Source: Planctomycetota bacterium (GTDB taxonomy: Bacteria; Planctomycetota; UBA8742; UBA2392). From it: a DNA stretch of 64,000 nucleotides. Position numbers and translations under genes: made by a program. Every line of letters starts with the position of its first letter. Position 1 is the stretch's first letter. Below, one piece after another: positions 57,025 through 64,000 of the stretch. Below the pieces are notes generated by a model. That model was not told the DNA's origin, ran no database searches, and saw only the letters and a program-made list of their open reading frames with translations. Where the stretch lies: positions 1 through 64,000 of the forward strand of contig JABARW010000022.1 of NCBI GenBank assembly GCA_019186845.1. The letters run 5' to 3'.

Positions 57025-57249
57025 GGATGCTCGCGATCTGCCCTGCCCGCCGCGATTGTAGCAGCACCCATCGCCCGCGTAACCCGGTCTTGACGACCTA
57101 CAAAGGGGCCGGCCAATTTGCGGCCGCAGGGCGGTTCACGAAGCGGTCTGCTGCCACCCTTCAACCTCCTGCCGGATTGGCTCTCTCGGATCGAACTCGT
57201 TTACCTATGCGCCCCCGCGTGCCAAAAGCTGAGATTTTCGCTATCTGCC

Positions 57250-57280
57250 TTGACGATACCGGGGAAGGGGGGGGGATAAT
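57250..57280 (+). promoter_or_regulatory. Promoter with G9 tract in the spacer
   Basis: TTGACG (57250-57255) and GATAAT (57275-57280) are separated by 19 nt that end in a run of nine G (57267-57275, the last G being the first base of the -10). Loss of one or two G would bring the spacing to 17-18 nt. This is the classic layout for phase variation by slipped-strand mispairing. Confidence 0.55.
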
Positions 57281-57310
57281 CACACATCTTTCACTTTTCT
57301 TGGACAACAC

Positions 57311-58087
57311 ATGTCAACACACAATCCGCTCGTTACTGTTCTGAAGTGCGTCGTTGCTGTTACCTTACTGGTGGCTCCCACAGCCTTGGCCCTTAAGGTC
57401 AACGCCATCGCAACGGCTACCCTGACGACGGGTTACGATTGCGGGTCTTACGGGGACAACCTCAGTACACCGCAGGGCTCCACCTAGGATTGCGGTTACG
57501 AAGGCCTGGCCTCGATCTGCAATGTCTGGGGCGGGGGGTACACAGTGGCGCATGACACCGTCAATTGGAATTCCGGAGCTTTTGATGCTCGTATCGAAAT
57601 TAGAGGGAAGATTACGGGGTCGGACACCCCCTATTGGGAGACCTGCTTCGACACGCCAGGTGCCAATCTCGAAGTCAATGCAGGCGACGACGACTGGTGC
57701 GCGGAGAATTACGAAGCCGCGTCAAGGCACATTGCGTGTGTCTGGGGCGATGTAAACTACGTTGACGGGTACGAGATACGAGCGGCGAATGGTAAAGACG
57801 CCGGCAGTTACATGTGGTTCCAAAGCGTCGGCGGCGACATGCGGAGCTTTCCCGGTTACAGTTGGTAGGAAGGCCGCCATCTGCACGAAATTCAGACCAG
57901 TCGTCTAGTTACTTGGAGAACTGGAGACGAGATATCCATTAATTATCAGTCAAGTTGCCACCTGCGCCTGCTATCTGCGGAGGACACTGAAGGCACTTCC
58001 GCGTTTTGCTCACAGGGCGGGTGGAATGTCTACTTGGCGGCATGGGACAACCTGATCCTGCAGATCGAATATTGGCAGCTCAACTAG
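57311..58087 (+). pseudogene. Secreted Cys-rich protein, first gene of surface operon B, with two internal TAGs
   Basis: From ATG 57311 the frame encodes a signal peptide (VVAVTLLVAPTALA) and runs through 258 codons to TAG 58085-58087, with in-frame TAGs at 57485-57487 and 57866-57868. There is no frameshift and the sequence between reads as good protein: before the first TAG TTGYDCGSYGDN, after it DCGYEGLASICNVWGGG, and after the second TSRLVTWRTGDEISINYQ. ARIEIRGKITGSDTPYW matches the protein at 30035. It is rich in cysteine, unlike that paralogue. It is either a recent pseudogene, a readthrough gene or carries assembly errors. Confidence 0.6.
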
Positions 58088-58131
58088 ACCGGTCCGAGTT
58101 CGATCCAGTGCAAGTTGCGGGTTCGTTCGCC

Positions 58132-59826
58132 ATGGAAAATCGTTCACCCATCCGACGTTACGCCTTTGTTGCCCTGATCACGCTTCTTCTGGGCCTTGCC
58201 GCACTCTTTGGCCACATGCTTTACCTCAAGTTGAAGTTCCCGGCACGTCTTGAAACAACGCACACGACATCGGGGCCCCGCAAGCGGGCCCCAGCCACCC
58301 CATCGCGGCAGCAAACCGCAGCGAGGGCCAATGCCCCCGACACGGTGCCGAAAGCAGCTCTTGACCCGGCGTCCGCCGGGGATGGTTTTGGCCCTGAGGA
58401 AATGGTCGAATTGCGGGTGGTCGCCGCGGATGAACAGGATCAACCCGTCGCCGGTGTGGAATTTGAAGCCGCGGCCCACCGCTGGGGTTCTGTTCGACCG
58501 ACCACGCGGGTTCTCGCCCCCCTTTTGACCGACGCCGAGGGCAGGACCGTCGCGCGGGTCCCCGCAGCGTGGACGCTGGACCTTCGACTCGTTTCGGAAC
58601 ACTGGTTTTGTCCGAGGGTCCGACTGGAGATCCGCTCAACCGCCCAGACTGTAACCCTGCAACTGGTGAAAACCGCGCCCCTGCGGGTGCGGGTCACCTA
58701 TGAAGACCAACAGCCCTTTGTCGGGTCAGTCAGCATCTCTAGCCCGCAATGGTTATCTGGCCAGGCCCCCCAGCCCTCTCACTACTCCAGCTTCACTTCC
58801 ACAAATGCACAGGGAGAATGTAGCTTCTCGAGCGTGCCCACGGACTAGGGAGCAACCATCACCGCCTTCTCTCCGCGGGCCGGGTACGACAAGCACTATC
58901 ACCAAGTGAGCGTCGAAGACATCCTGGCCCGCGTCATCATTGAAATTGTCATCCCGGCTTCGAAGAACCTCAAAGGGGTGCTGAAGATCGATGTGTCTGC
59001 ATTCGCCGGTGCCCTCGACCGCAACTCTTCAGGGCCCGTGAACGCCACGGCGCACGTCCGTGTGAGGAATGAAAAGCTGGCCGTGCATTTCTTCTCACAG
59101 GCGGGGCCCCTGCATGGCGATGGACCAAAGCACGCCTATGTCGTGACAACACAGCAGCTTCCTGAGGGGGACTACCAGGTCATTGTAACAAGCGAGGGCA
59201 TGACCTGGACAAGCGGCATCTTCAAGCTGGCTGGAGGAGAAGAGCGACTGGTCGTCGCCGCGCCGCAGGCGGGGGCGACGGTTCAATGCACAATCACAGA
59301 CGCCACAGGACTTGCCCTCCCCGGGGCGGTCTTGCGCTTATGGGAGGGCATTTATCCCGCCTGGCCGGCCAGAGCCGTGGAAGGCCAGACGGCCCTTGCA
59401 GATGAATCCGGCGACGCCGAGCTGTCCGGTCTTCCCGCGGGGTCCATCGACCTGCTGATCGAGCAGGAAGGATTCGAGCCGCAGATCCGGCGCGTCGAGC
59501 TCTTGGCCGGGAAAAGGCTCCAGCTTGGCCGCGTTGCGCTCTCTCCCGCGACGGGGGTCCTGCTGATCAAGCTCAAGAACAGGAAGCCTGACCTATCCTA
59601 CAAGCTCGGCTTCTGGATGCGTGGTGAAGGAGCACCCAGCGCCGTCAAACCGGTCGGTGATGCCGACGAGATACGCCTGGAACGCGTGGCGCTGCATCGT
59701 CACTGGATCGTGGTCCTCCCCGAAGGGGGCGGCAAGGGCGCTACCGCCTACGTCGAACTCTCGGAGCAAGCGCCCTTCGCCGAAGTCGAGATCGATCTCT
59801 CAACCGTGGCGCCAAGGCCGCGATAG
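58132..59826 (+). pseudogene. Membrane-anchored beta-repeat protein, surface operon B, with one internal TAG
   Basis: The frame from ATG 58132 runs 564 codons to 59826 with one in-frame TAG at 58846-58848. A membrane helix (about 9-33) and a Pro/Ala linker precede beta-sandwich repeats, matching the protein at 30899-32611 in order and length: VTYEDQQPFVGSVSI with its HVQYEDGTPAIGASC, TITDATGLALPGAVLRL with ARILDDKGQPLVNAVLRI, and the ending IDLSTVAP with LDISTVTEAP. Protein-like sequence continues on both sides of the TAG (SFSSVPTD before, GATITAFSPRAGYDKHYHQ after). A TTG start at 58006 is a chance extension. Confidence 0.65.
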
Positions 59827-59839
59827 CGGACACAGCGGC

Positions 59840-61699
59840 TCAGGCAACGCGGCGACGCAGCGCCACGGCGCAGGCCGCCAGCAGCGCCAACAGCAGCAGG
59901 ACATAGCCGCGTTCGCTGCCGGTGTTGCAGCGGGCGTCGCCCTCGCCTCCGGCCTGCCCGCCTGTGTTGGGAGGCACCGCCCCGAATTCGTAGCTGCCCA
60001 TGTCGGCCACACCCACGTTGCGCGGCGCCTCGCGCTGATCAGTGCCTGGTGCGCCGGCCCCGCCTCCGTCAATGGCGGGGCTGCCCGTCAACAGAGCATG
60101 CGTAGGCGTGCGGCCGCCATTGTTGGCCAGAGGGCCCAAGAGCGCAGCCAACGGCGTACCCGCGCTTCCCACCTTGCAGCCGTTCACGTTGTTCACGAAA
60201 GCCGCGCCGCTGTCCTGCACGCCGATGAGATTGTTGCCGCCATTGAGCAGGCCGCTGCTGACATCCGGCGCGCCGGAAACACTCGTGTTGCCCGCTACAA
60301 TGCAACCCACCATCGTCACCGTACCGCTGACCCGGTTAAGACCGCCCGTGGCCCCCCCGAGCGCGGCATTGCCCGTGATGGTCGAATAGGAGACGTTCAC
60401 CGTGGCGCCACTGACATTCAAACCTGTGCCTGTGTTGTTGCCGCTGATGGTCGAAATGATAACCACCGCAGCCGGTGAAGACGCGATGGAAAGCCCGCCG
60501 CCCCCACAGGCTGACACCGTCGAGCGCTCGAACGTGAAGTTGTCCGGTGCGGCATAGCTCAGGCCGCCGGTAAACTGGGCAATGGACCCGCCCACACGGC
60601 AGTTGCAGGCGCGAATGTGGCTATCCGTCACGGTCGTGTCGAACTCAAGATAGAGGCCGCCGCCGTCTACGAGATTGCCCGAGGTCACCCGGGCCTCGCA
60701 CAGCTCAATGAGACAGCGCGCGATGGCCACTGTGGGCGTGACGGCCGGCGCGCCGAACACGTTGACGCCGCCGCCGCGCGCAAAGCCGCTGCCCGTGCCC
60801 GCCGTCGCGGCCTGAGCCAGGCAGCTGCGGAGGGTCACATTGGTCAAGGAGAGTGAATGGACTGCCTCGATTCCGCCTCCGGTTCCACTGCCGGGCGTTG
60901 AACTTCCCCCGTTGCCGCCCAGGGCCGAGCACAATTCAATCACTGAGTCAATCAGCGTAGTGGGCACATTGGCATAGATGGCCGCCCCCGCGCCGGCGCC
61001 ACCCGCAGCCGTGCCCGCGCCTCCCGTAGCCGTGCAGTTCTGAATCGTGAGCTGGGTGAACAAACCAGAGCCACTCTGAACGAACAGTGCGCCCCCCACG
61101 GCATCGCCCCCATTGCCCGCGCCGCCGCTGCCACCAGTGGCCCAGCAATTGCTGATAAGCGAATTGGTGATACTCAGGTTCGCAATCGCCGGCGCGTGGC
61201 AGATGGCACCGCCGCGCCCGCTGCCACCACTGCCGCCGGCTGAGTTGGCTCCGTTGGCCTGGCAGTTGGTGATGTGGACGTCGAAGAGAATCAGCGTGCC
61301 ACGGCTGTAGATGGCGCCGCCTTCGGCATCGCTGCCGCTCAGTGGTGCCCGCCCACCGGACAAAGTCAGCTTGGACATGGCCAGCACAGATGCCAGCTGG
61401 GTGTCGATAATGCGGACGGCATTTGCGCCGGAGATGGTCAGGAGTGAGCGGCCGGGTCCCTGGATGTCGATGGAGCCTCCGCCCTGAAGCACTTGGGGCA
61501 GGGACGACGAAAGTGTGATGGTACCCGTCACGCCGGCGCCAAAGACAATCGTGTCATTGCCAGTCACGGTGTTGGCCTGGGTAATGGCTTCGCGCAGGGA
61601 GCCAGGACCGCTGTCATTGAGGTTGGACACCGTAAGGGTGGCGGCAGCCAGCGAGGGCGCAAAGGCCAATGCCATCAAGAGCAGGCAATCCAGGCGCAT
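59840..61699 (-). CDS. Secreted beta-helix protein (choice-of-anchor Q) with sorting tail
   Basis: A 619-residue surface protein. After a signal peptide (ending LAAA) it begins with the typical [21 protein letters not shown] long Gly/Ala/Ser-rich right-handed beta-helix follows (about 100-500), with repeated GGAIY, GGALF and GGGI turns. The choice-of-anchor Q signature [20 protein letters not shown] then GTDQREAPR comes next. The tail has A-R-C-N-T-G (Cys591), a hydrophobic helix and an Arg-rich end, as in the tails at 3-101 and 42980-46372. It is probably anchored at the cell surface. It is convergent with operon B, 13 nt apart. Confidence 0.85.
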   Translation of the reverse strand: MRLDCLLLMALAFAPSLAAATLTVSNLNDSGPGSLREAITQANTVTGNDTIVFGAGVTGTITLSSSLPQVLQGGGSIDIQGPGRSLLTISGANAVRIIDTQLASVLAMSKLTLSGGRAPLSGSDAEGGAIYSRGTLILFDVHITNCQANGANSAGGSGGSGRGGAICHAPAIANLSITNSLISNCWATGGSGGAGNGGDAVGGALFVQSGSGLFTQLTIQNCTATGGAGTAAGGAGAGAAIYANVPTTLIDSVIELCSALGGNGGSSTPGSGTGGGIEAVHSLSLTNVTLRSCLAQAATAGTGSGFARGGGVNVFGAPAVTPTVAIARCLIELCEARVTSGNLVDGGGLYLEFDTTVTDSHIRACNCRVGGSIAQFTGGLSYAAPDNFTFERSTVSACGGGGLSIASSPAAVVIISTISGNNTGTGLNVSGATVNVSYSTITGNAALGGATGGLNRVSGTVTMVGCIVAGNTSVSGAPDVSSGLLNGGNNLIGVQDSGAAFVNNVNGCKVGSAGTPLAALLGPLANNGGRTPTHALLTGSPAIDGGGAGAPGTDQREAPRNVGVADMGSYEFGAVPPNTGGQAGGEGDARCNTGSERGYVLLLLALLAACAVALRRRVA

Positions 61700-61777
61700 A
61701 CTGTTCCCCCGGGCGTATCATTGGAACGAGACAGGACGGTGAGCAATGTTACCAATTCGCGGTGCACGATTTCATGG

Positions 61778-62818
61778 CTACTTCGCCTTCCACTTCTCGG
61801 GCTCGTAGGGGTTGATGATGGATTTGCCTTTTTCGAAACCGGCATCCTGCAAGGTGCGGACAGGCTTTCCGTCCTCAATCACCTGCGCCACACCATCGCC
61901 CGGCAGCCACAGGCAGACCCAGGCTTCGACGCGATCCTGGGTCAACACATAACAGGGCAGGTCTACGCCCTTGACTTTGAGCGTCTTGGTAACGGGCTTG
62001 GCGCGGTCATGGCTCTCAAAGGCCTTGAGTTCAATCTTTATCCCGTTGCGGCTGACGCTCTGCGGACTGCACTGCTCAAACATCACCTGCTCTTTCCGGT
62101 CCGCAACGTTGTAACTTAACCACGATCCCGGGGTACAGGCACGCAGGGGCAGCAACCTGTCGTCGACCACAGTCCAGGGCTTGAGGCTCTTCTCGGCCTT
62201 CAGCCTGGCGCGGATGGGCTCTGCGCCGACCCAAGCCCACTTGCCGGCCACACGACCCAGGGGAGAGATCAGGTAGGCGCTGTTAGGCAGCTTGCCAAAG
62301 GCGGTCTGGACGCTGCTGTCCATGTCGTCCACCAGAACCCTCCATTGCTGTTTGCCCGCTGATTTCAGCTCGCACGCCGCCTTGACGCGCTCTTCATAGT
62401 TCTTGTGGTTATTGATCTTCACCGGGTTGTTCTTTATTCGCCAGCCGCCGGTGGCGCCGGCCTCTGCCCGGGAATCCGGGCCATTGTCGGGGTGGGCCTC
62501 TCTGGTGTAGACAAATATGAAGGCAACCTCGGTCCCGAATTCCTTCTGAAGCTTCTCCATCTCGCCGAACTGGCGCACGCAGGGCGGTCAGGTGTAGCTG
62601 CCAAACTCCATCACCACCCAGGAACCCAGGTAGTCCCTCAGGTCCATTTCCTTTCCTTCGGTATCTTTGAGATGCAGGCGCGGCGCCAGGTCACCGACCA
62701 GCGGCTGCGCCTTCTCGAAGTCTGCAAAGGGTCCGGCCGCCTTGGGCTGGCGTTGGGCCAATGTGTCCGACAGGCATAACGTCAGCAGGACAAGACCGAT
62801 AATGGAGCGCGTGAGCAT
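61778..62818 (-). CDS. Iodothyronine-deiodinase-like selenoprotein (UGA = selenocysteine)
   Basis: A 346-residue thioredoxin-fold protein if TGA at 62588-62590 is read as Sec77. Before it is a signal peptide (MLTRSIIGLVLLTLCLSDTL, start 62818) and a redoxin-like stretch ending VVMEFGSYT; after it PPCVRQFGEMEKL. The joined site, FGSYT-U-PPC, is that of deiodinase-like proteins (human DIO1 has FGSCT-U-PSF), and the following FVYTREAHPDNG, GWRIKNN and NHKNYEERV continue the family. A Cys three residues after Sec gives a UxxC redox pair. A short hairpin follows the UGA. About 150 residues at the C-terminus are extra and unrecognised. It is exported, so it probably acts outside the cytoplasm. Confidence 0.88.
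62563..62575 (-). promoter_or_regulatory. Candidate bacterial SECIS hairpin
   Basis: On the minus strand CGCC and GGCG form a stem around the loop AGUUC, starting 12 nt after the UGA (the loop begins 16 nt after it). A G in the second loop position and this distance agree with bacterial SECIS rules. The stem is short, so support is moderate. Confidence 0.5.
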
Positions 62819-62870
62819 GATAGATCCCAAGGCTACAGGCATGTCACCCCAAGGGCGACCGCAGGTTGCG

Positions 62871-63545
62871 TTACTCCGCGACATTGCCCACGAAATAGGC
62901 CAGCAGCAGTTGTACCACCAGTGAGTAGCGGCCCAGGCCTGTCAGTGTCTCGTGCAAGGGGCCTTCCAGAGCTTCCACGCGCAGGTGCAGCACCAGATAG
63001 GCAAAGAGCAGCCCGTAGGGCGCAAGCAGCGCCAGTACACCCGCGGCGCGCCAAAAATGCGGCCTTGAACGGGGCCAGGCCATGCGCTTGAAGTAGGCCA
63101 ATGCACAGATCGCCACCAGCGTGGGCGAGTACCAGAGCACAAACCACCAGAAAGGATGGTGAGGCGGCGTGTAGCCCGTGAGTCGAGCAACCTCAGCCTC
63201 CAGCCAGACGGCCAGGCCGCAGGCAGAAGGCAGGACAAAGAACACCACGAAGGCCACAAGTCGCGACATGCGCCGGGCCAGAAGCTGCTGGCCCCGGTTG
63301 ACCAGGCGCCAACCGATCAAGGAGGACAGCAGCAGGGCCAGCACCGTCCACTTGACAAGGTCGTCGTGCCCCTCGCCCAGGCACCAGGCCAGGGCGCATA
63401 CGACCAGGGCGCACAGGCCAACCCAGCCCCCCACCCAGGCCACGCCTTCAATGCCCCGGTCAAGACGGGCCTTCAGGGCGCGCCCGCGCCCCGCCACCCT
63501 GGCACCCGAACGCGAAGCGGCCTTGATAAAGGAACGCCTGGACAT
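62871..63545 (-). CDS. Polytopic membrane protein of unknown function
   Basis: About 224 residues with an Arg/Lys-rich N-terminus and about six hydrophobic helices (e.g. WVGLCALVVCALAWCLG, VKWTVLALLLSSLIGW, LVAFVVFFVLPSACGLAVWL, WWFVLWYSPTLVAICALAYF, AAGVLALLAPYGLLFAYLVL). It starts at ATG 63545 (or TTG 63548) after GGAGG. It lies 30 nt after the gene at the window edge on the same strand and is probably co-transcribed. No family is recognised; an ABC-2-like permease partner is possible but unproven. Confidence 0.7.
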   Translation of the reverse strand: MSRRSFIKAASRSGARVAGRGRALKARLDRGIEGVAWVGGWVGLCALVVCALAWCLGEGHDDLVKWTVLALLLSSLIGWRLVNRGQQLLARRMSRLVAFVVFFVLPSACGLAVWLEAEVARLTGYTPPHHPFWWFVLWYSPTLVAICALAYFKRMAWPRSRPHFWRAAGVLALLAPYGLLFAYLVLHLRVEALEGPLHETLTGLGRYSLVVQLLLAYFVGNVAE

Positions 63546-63575
63546 CAATCCTCCGCCGACGCGGCCGCGCTGTGG

Positions 63576-64000
63576 TCAGGCAATCTGCCGTCGGCCAAAC
63601 AGCAGCGCCCCGGCGGGCAGAAGCGCCGCCGCCATCAGCAGCCTCAGCAAAGCACCCTTGGCATCTTCGCCCGTGGCCGCTCGCCCAGCCAGAAAGCGCT
63701 CGAAATCGGCAGGTTCCATGAGGCGCGGCAGCCTTGACGCCAGGGCCGCGAGCTGCTGAAGCGTCGAGGCTTCGCTTTCGGCCTGGCGCTCCACATCCTG
63801 CCTGCGCTTGCGCGACGCAAAGTCTCCAGGGCTGAGGGCCGGCAAGAGCGTGAGCGAGGCCAGCAGGAGAATTCCGGCCAGGGCGGAGGTCGGCGCTGTC
63901 GCCAGAGACCGAACGCATAGCGCCAGTGAGGCGCACAGCGCCGCGCCCGCCAGGCTAATAATCAGCAGCCACGCCAGGCTTGCCAGTGGACCTGGGCGAC
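63576..64000 (-). CDS. Membrane protein, partial at right edge
   Basis: The last 141 codons of a gene that enters from beyond the window. The frame is open to the edge, so the shorter open frame starting at 63845 is only its tail. Two hydrophobic segments (LAWLLIISLAGAALCASLAL, then LAGILLLASLTLLP) precede a soluble helical stretch rich in Glu, Gln and Arg and a final helix (LLRLLMAAALLPAGALLFG) with a short basic end. This resembles the C-terminal part of ABC-2-type or GldG-like membrane components, but the family cannot be fixed from the fragment. Confidence 0.65.
   Translation of the reverse strand, partial: RPGPLASLAWLLIISLAGAALCASLALCVRSLATAPTSALAGILLLASLTLLPALSPGDFASRKRRQDVERQAESEASTLQQLAALASRLPRLMEPADFERFLAGRAATGEDAKGALLRLLMAAALLPAGALLFGRRQIA

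Noticed and set aside
58006..58131. TTG start extending the operon B membrane protein upstream
   Set aside because: This stretch overlaps the end of the preceding frame in another phase, and the ATG at 58132 begins a proper membrane anchor.
58090..58131. tRNA-like T-loop sequence GAGTTCGATCC
   Set aside because: No acceptor or anticodon stems can be formed around it.

Overview
The window is GC-rich and gene-dense, and I see no tRNA, rRNA, CRISPR array, insertion sequence or prophage in it. The gene content suggests a Planctomycetota-like bacterium: a very large membrane Ser/Thr kinase with TPRs, many secreted proteins of unknown function, an alpha-toroid (squalene-cyclase-like) repeat protein, a membrane amidotransferase-like protein, and secreted proteins with a C-terminal sorting tail. 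The phylum is inferred from gene style only. Standard stop codons are used throughout and TAG is a common terminator, yet four otherwise intact reading frames positions carry internal TAGs.

Layout. 1-4.2 kb: tail of a sorted surface protein and the kinase. 4.2-5.4 kb: ribH-nusB (minus strand). 5.4-10.9 kb: a structured non-coding leader and four secreted proteins that look like two tandem duplications (two lipoproteins, two HEAT-like proteins, the last frameshifted). 11-15 kb: two small membrane proteins and gyrA, which has an in-frame amber codon. 15-20 kb: a lipoprotein cyclophilin, then an iron/peroxide module on the minus strand (Fur-type regulator, rubrerythrin, Fe-S oxidoreductase, DUF3501 protein). 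20-24 kb: acetyltransferase, MgtC-like protein, DEDDh exonuclease, YeeE/YedE pair and purine nucleoside phosphorylase. 24-27.4 kb: KAP-type NTPase and two TPR proteins. 27.6-29.8 kb: peptide deformylase, zinc-ribbon protein and dxr.

29.8-32.6 kb is a less GC-rich surface-protein operon behind a perfect 26-bp palindrome. 32.6-38 kb holds nadB, serS, an amidohydrolase and moaA (all minus). 38.1-41.3 kb is a tightly overlapping nitrosative-stress operon: NnrS fused to DUF1858/ScdA_N-type modules, an FmdE-like protein and a hemerythrin. 41.4-46.4 kb has an HTH-TPR regulator divergent from a 1130-residue sorted surface protein. 46.4-54.3 kb holds a metallopeptidase, an amidotransferase-like membrane protein, an M19 dipeptidase, a TPR protein and the alpha-toroid protein. 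54.4-57 kb: nadA, a small membrane protein and a radical SAM/SPASM enzyme.

57.2-59.8 kb is a second, paralogous surface-protein operon with the same two-gene layout as the one at 30 kb; its promoter contains a G9 tract and its genes carry three internal TAGs. It is followed by a beta-helix surface protein with the sorting tail (59.8-61.7 kb), a deiodinase-like selenoprotein whose UGA falls in a U-P-P-C active site (61.8-62.8 kb), and two membrane proteins at the right edge.

Themes. Three proteins share a C-x-[ST]-G / membrane helix / Arg tail, which implies a dedicated sorting enzyme elsewhere in the genome. Many genes have a TAnnnT box 6-8 nt before the start codon and no Shine-Dalgarno sequence, which implies widespread leaderless transcription. 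NadB and NadA together would make quinolinate for NAD. The strongest leads are the selenoprotein, the split repair-of-iron-centres operon, the two paralogous surface operons with G-rich promoters, and the sorting tail.
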